Below, piece by piece: positions 60,895 to 64,000 of a stretch of DNA of 64,000 nucleotides. The notes below the pieces were generated by a model that was given only the letters and a program-made list of their open reading frames with translations, did not search any database and was not told the DNA's origin. Origin of the DNA: Colwellia sp. (GTDB taxonomy: Bacteria; Pseudomonadota; Gammaproteobacteria; Enterobacterales; Alteromonadaceae); the NCBI GenBank assembly GCA_013215295.1, contig JABSOZ010000011.1:122917-186916 (forward strand). The letters run 5' to 3'. Each line of letters starts with the position of its first letter. Positions within the stretch are counted from its first letter, which is position 1. Made by a program: the position numbers and the translations under genes.

Positions 60895-61830
60895 TTAACC
60901 GTTAATGTAATCAATACCTTCTTTTATGTCAGCATTTAAAGTCGCTAACATATCAGCTTTTGCTTTTTCTTCAAATGCACTAAGTGCACCATAAGATAAA
61001 ACTTCGCTTACGCCATTTACGCCTAAACGTACTGGTTGTGCGAAAAATTGTGCATCTTCGCCAGTGCCTTCAACGTAAGCGTAATCTACAACGTCTTCGC
61101 CTTGTAAACCTTTAACTAAAGACATACAAAAACGAGCTGCAGCAGCGCCCATTGATAAAGTAGCAGAACCGCCACCAGCTTTAGCATTAACAACTTCAGT
61201 ACCCGCGTTTTGAATGCGAGGAGTTAACGTAGCAATCTCTTCATCAGAGAATGTCGTACCTTCAACTTGAGAAAGAAGTGGTAAAATTGTCGTACCAGAA
61301 TGGCCGCCAATTACCGGAACTTTAACGTCAGCAACGTTTAAGCCTTTTAACTCAGCAACAAAAGCTTCAGAGCGAATAACATCTAGTGTAGTAATACCAA
61401 ATACACGCGCTGCATCATAAGTACCGGCTTTTTTGAAGACTTCAGCAACAATTGGCACAGTGCCGTTTACTGGGTTAGTAATAATACCCACTAACGCTTT
61501 AGGACAGTTAGCAACAATGCCTTCTGCTAACGTTTTAATAATACCCGCATTTACTGCGAATAAATCAGCACGGTCCATACCAGGCTTGCGTGGCATGCCT
61601 GCAGGAATTAATACAATATCAGCACCTGTTAATGCTTCGCCTAATGCGTCAGCACCAAAACCTTCAACTTTAACCGCTGTAGGGATGTGTGATAAATCAA
61701 CAGCAACACCTGGAACAACAGGTGCAACGTCATATAAAGATAGCTCAGAACCAGCTGGTAATTGAGTTTTTAATAATAAAGATAACGCTTGGCCAATACC
61801 GCCAGCAGCGCCTAAAACAGCAACTTTCAT
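60895..61830 (-). CDS. mdh: Malate dehydrogenase
   Basis: 311 residues from ATG 61830 ([20 protein letters not shown]), the family start, preceded by a GGAGA-type RBS (CCGGAGACATCCA); the open frame extends upstream without support. It interconverts malate and oxaloacetate with NAD in the TCA cycle. Motifs: dinucleotide loop GAAGGIGQ, substrate arginines in MPRKPGMDR, catalytic [12 protein letters not shown]. Divergent from argR, as in E. coli and Vibrio. Confidence 0.97.
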   Translation of the reverse strand: MKVAVLGAAGGIGQALSLLLKTQLPAGSELSLYDVAPVVPGVAVDLSHIPTAVKVEGFGADALGEALTGADIVLIPAGMPRKPGMDRADLFAVNAGIIKTLAEGIVANCPKALVGIITNPVNGTVPIVAEVFKKAGTYDAARVFGITTLDVIRSEAFVAELKGLNVADVKVPVIGGHSGTTILPLLSQVEGTTFSDEEIATLTPRIQNAGTEVVNAKAGGGSATLSMGAAAARFCMSLVKGLQGEDVVDYAYVEGTGEDAQFFAQPVRLGVNGVSEVLSYGALSAFEEKAKADMLATLNADIKEGIDYING

Positions 61831-61935
61831 TGGATGTCTCCGGTAGTTAAAGAAAATTTGAGTAAATACGTAAATTTTTGTGCTGAAAAGATATAGCATC
61901 AGCCACTAAAAAACAATTAATATTAATCTATATAT

Positions 61936-61949
61936 GGTATTAGGATACC
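61936..61949. promoter_or_regulatory. Inverted repeat in the mdh/argR promoter region
   Basis: GGTAT-TAGG-ATACC is a 5-bp inverted repeat next to a perfect TATAAT (61951-61956) on the plus strand. It could be an operator over the argR promoter; no known regulator fits. Confidence 0.3.
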
Positions 61950-61964
61950 GTATAATACTTTTTA

Positions 61965-61978
61965 TGAAATAATACTTA
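61965..61978 (+). promoter_or_regulatory. Possible ARG box upstream of argR
   Basis: TGAAATAATACTTA matches about 11 of 14 positions of TGAATwwwwATTCA, 67 bp before argR, where autoregulation would be expected. Single weak site. Confidence 0.3.
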
Positions 61979-62044
61979 GCGATTGTTAAGCGTTTAATAT
62001 TAAAAAAGTGTAGTACAAAAAATAATAAAGAGTACCGATAAATT

Positions 62045-62518
62045 ATGACAGGTTTACAAAAGCAAGAAGCACTAACACAAGCTTTTAAAGATTTATTAAA
62101 GCAAGAGCAATTTGGTTCTCAGGGCGATATTGTTGAGGCATTAAAAAAGCAAGGTTTTGATAATATTAGCCAGTCAAAAGTATCGCGTATGCTCAGTAAA
62201 TATGGCGCTGTTCGCACCCGTAATGCTCGTCAAGAAATGGTTTATTGCTTACCTGCTGAATTAGGTGTCCCCACTGCAAAAAGCCCTTTACATCAACTAG
62301 TTATTGACATTGAATTCAATGAGGTCATGATTATTATTCGGACAAGTCCTGGAGCGGCACAGTTAATAGCTCGCTTACTTGATAGTTTAAGTAAGAGTGA
62401 CGGTGTACTAGGAACGATTGCCGGTGATGACACTATTTTTATTGCGCCAACCCATGTTGATAAAATAGAAGAAACCATTGCTAAGTTAGAGTTACTCTTT
62501 TCAATAAACTTAAATTAA
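62045..62518 (+). CDS. argR: Arginine repressor
   Basis: 157 residues, the canonical copy by position (divergent from mdh) and by residues: [20 protein letters not shown] winged helix, and arginine-contact residues Gln106 (PGAAQLIAR) and Asp128-Asp129 ([10 protein letters not shown]) at the same numbers as in E. coli. It represses arginine biosynthesis as an arginine-bound hexamer and serves XerCD recombination in some bacteria. A paralogue lies at 6034-6504. Confidence 0.95.
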   Translation: MTGLQKQEALTQAFKDLLKQEQFGSQGDIVEALKKQGFDNISQSKVSRMLSKYGAVRTRNARQEMVYCLPAELGVPTAKSPLHQLVIDIEFNEVMIIIRTSPGAAQLIARLLDSLSKSDGVLGTIAGDDTIFIAPTHVDKIEETIAKLELLFSINLN

Positions 62519-62645
62519 CGTCGTATCTTGAACTTATCTTTGTCTACCCTCTATTTTCAATAAAGTTAAACATTGGCTCCTGAAAAGTTAATTGAGTACC
62601 AATTAAAATAACGGGCGAGTAACTCTTCATTATTTTTAATTAAAT

Positions 62646-63569
62646 CTATACACCTAATTTAGTTAAAAAGTTCAAACTAGGTGCGAAGAATGACGCCCCT
62701 GTTTCTGCCTGTGTATATTTAAGCATATGATCAAAATGTCCATGAGCATCACTTTGGATCATTGCTTTTAACATCAATTCGAAAGGCTCTGGAGAACGAC
62801 AATAAGAAACAAAAAACAATCCCTGTAACTTCATATCACCGTACGGCATACTTTGACGCACTATTTCAATCGCATTACCATCTTCATCTTTCAAATTAAC
62901 GCGTTCAATATGTGATGTTGGCGGCTTATTTTCACTGGTATATTCTTCATTTTCAAGCTTGGTTCTAGCAAAAATATCTTCTTGATCTTTAACTTTTAGG
63001 CTATTCCATAAATTCAAATTATGGCGATAACGTTGAATGTGTAAATAACTGCCCGCAGCAAAGGTTTCACCTTCTTCATTAGCAATAAGTGCCACTTTAC
63101 GGCGATGAGGACCTTGCGGGTTTTCTGTTCCGTCAACAAAACCGGTTAAATCACGGCCATCGAGAAACCTAAAGGCACGTACTTGCTCAACAAGTTCAAC
63201 ACTATTTGCTAATAATGCGCAAACTTTGGTACTGACAATATGATTAACATCGGCACGGTCACTTCTAATTTCAATATAGAGATCATAACTGTCAGCCGGT
63301 GCAACACGGTCATCACACTCTATAGCTGAAAAAGATTTAAAATTAGGGGGTCTGGCATGTGGATAGAATTCATCCCAATAGTTAGCACCAATAGCGACTA
63401 CACCCGCTAAATTTGATTCTGAAAAGCGGTCAGCGTATTTATCGAATAAAGCAGGTAATCTGGAAAGGGCTTGACGAATGTGGGCATTTTTATCATCTAG
63501 TACATTAAATAATAAATAATAACCGTGCAAACTTGGTTCTGCACATATACCAAATTGTTCTCTAGCCAT
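62646..63569 (-). CDS. DyP-type haem peroxidase (YfeX-like)
   Basis: 307 residues with the DyP hallmarks: GFVDGTENP with the distal Asp146, proximal haem ligand probably His220 (TSHIERVN) and Arg238 (IVRQSMPYG), the same spacing as YfeX. No signal peptide, so cytoplasmic, unlike EfeB. YfeX-like enzymes oxidise porphyrinogens and dyes in vitro; the natural substrate is unsettled. Single gene. Confidence 0.92.
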   Translation of the reverse strand: MAREQFGICAEPSLHGYYLLFNVLDDKNAHIRQALSRLPALFDKYADRFSESNLAGVVAIGANYWDEFYPHARPPNFKSFSAIECDDRVAPADSYDLYIEIRSDRADVNHIVSTKVCALLANSVELVEQVRAFRFLDGRDLTGFVDGTENPQGPHRRKVALIANEEGETFAAGSYLHIQRYRHNLNLWNSLKVKDQEDIFARTKLENEEYTSENKPPTSHIERVNLKDEDGNAIEIVRQSMPYGDMKLQGLFFVSYCRSPEPFELMLKAMIQSDAHGHFDHMLKYTQAETGASFFAPSLNFLTKLGV

Positions 63570-63756
63570 CGAAATTTCCCAAAATTAAATGTCTGTTAAT
63601 TTCTTAATTTTACACAGTTTTTTAAAATTCACAGTAACTCATTTGATTTATTAAAATATGTGTAAACTCTGTTGCTCTTTCACATCCATGTAATTGCACT
63701 ATTGCCTGCATGCACGCAGATACATATAGTTTGTTTGGAACTAAAATCAAGACCGT
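63570..63756. other. Intergenic region right of the DyP gene
   Basis: 187 bp. CTGC-ATGCAC-GCAG (63706-63719) is a small inverted repeat; CACATCCATGTAA near 63681 is the reverse complement of the GGA-loop motif found next door. No gene. Confidence 0.4.
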
Positions 63757-63922
63757 TGACGTACAAGGATGTACTAATGCATTGAAAGACAGGATGTCTG
63801 AGAAAGGCCATCCTGAACATCGTCGTTCCTTGCCATCGACGTGCATGGAAGCACTAATGCAGTTAAGGCATGGATGCCTAAGAGCGGCCATGGCAACACG
63901 ACATTGCCTGCAGGGATGCAGG
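63757..63922 (+). repeat. Array of GGA-loop hairpins, 80-bp tandem duplication
   Basis: Five short stem-loops with GGA in the loop follow each other on the plus strand: GTAC-AAGGAT-GTAC (63761), AGACA-GGA-TGTCT (63787), GTGC-ATGGAA-GCAC (63841), AGGCA-TGGA-TGCCT (63866), CCTGCA-GGGA-TGCAGG (63907). The first two and the next two form an 80-bp tandem duplication whose stems differ by paired changes (GTAC/GTAC to GTGC/GCAC; AGACA/TGTCT to AGGCA/TGCCT), while TAATGC, GGCCAT and the GGA loops are kept. Conserved pairing with varied bases implies selection on structure. It may be a repeat element or a CsrA-binding RNA; not protein-coding. Confidence 0.7.
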
Positions 63923-64000
63923 TCTATCTCTTCTACACAAGTCAATTCTATGATCTAATGAATCATCAAAATTCATAGACTGTTTAATATGCATAATCAA
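63923..64000. other. Right edge, unassigned
   Basis: 78 bp after the hairpin array with no further GGA hairpin and no gene visible; the element or its transcript could continue beyond the window. Confidence 0.3.

Noticed and set aside
63757..63922. CRISPR array
   Set aside because: Repeats are hairpins of varied sequence in two 80-bp units, with no constant repeat and unique spacers, and no cas gene is present.
63622..63958. Open frames on both strands (107 and 82 codons) at the right edge
   Set aside because: Both run through the GGA-hairpin array; the apparent Cys- and Met-rich proteins are translation of the palindromic repeats, which show selection on base pairing rather than codons.

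Overview
The window reads as chromosomal DNA of a marine gammaproteobacterium of the Alteromonadales, most like Colwelliaceae (Colwellia/Thalassotalea type). Reasons: an AT-rich base composition; E. coli-like synteny of housekeeping blocks (lptD-surA-pdxA-rsmA-apaG-apaH; rplU-rpmA-obgE opposite ispB; mdh opposite argR; rapA-rluA); and marine-gamma accessory genes such as MipA/OmpV proteins, a DUF3019 protein, a large TonB-dependent receptor and S9 peptidases. No rRNA, tRNA, CRISPR array, transposase or prophage gene was seen.

Layout. 1-3.7 kb: an accessory locus with a haem-oxygenase-like diiron protein (cut by the window edge), a B12-binding radical SAM protein of the RiPP-maturation type and a papain-like peptidase. 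3.8-7.8 kb: an EAL phosphodiesterase, galM, a second ArgR-like regulator and a glutaryl-CoA dehydrogenase. 8.2-11.5 kb: mipA/ompV, DUF3019, response regulator and sensor kinase, read as one operon. 11.8-19.4 kb: a glycan-use locus with a sugar kinase, a YgjK-like GH63 glycosidase, a FecR-type regulator fused to an ECF sigma remnant, and a TonB-dependent receptor. 19.5-24.9 kb: a 52-residue membrane protein, rraB, plsC, a second MipA, mlaA coupled to a lipoprotein hydrolase, and an orphan exported protein. 25-33 kb: an acyl-CoA dehydrogenase behind a PsrA-type palindrome, a transglutaminase-like protein, a hybrid kinase and PhoH.

33.4-41.5 kb: rapA-rluA, a DUF3530 protein, a chemoreceptor and apaH. 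41.5-50.7 kb: the apaG-rsmA-pdxA-surA-lptD operon, divergent from amgK-murU-djlA, then folA. 50.8-54.7 kb: an S9 peptidase divergent from an ECF sigma factor with a four-helix membrane partner, then a GNAT acetyltransferase. 54.8-58.7 kb: obgE, rpmA, rplU and ispB with a PqiA-like gene. 58.8-63.6 kb: a second S9 peptidase, mdh, the canonical argR and a DyP peroxidase. The right edge (63.6-64.0 kb) has no gene but holds an 80-bp duplicated array of small hairpins with GGA loops.

Most of the window is conserved envelope biogenesis (LptD, SurA, MlaA, MurNAc recycling), ribosome assembly and central metabolism. The parts most worth attention are the RiPP-like locus at the left edge, the sigma-FecR chimera, the GGA-hairpin array at the right edge, and the ArgR paralogue with an altered arginine pocket.
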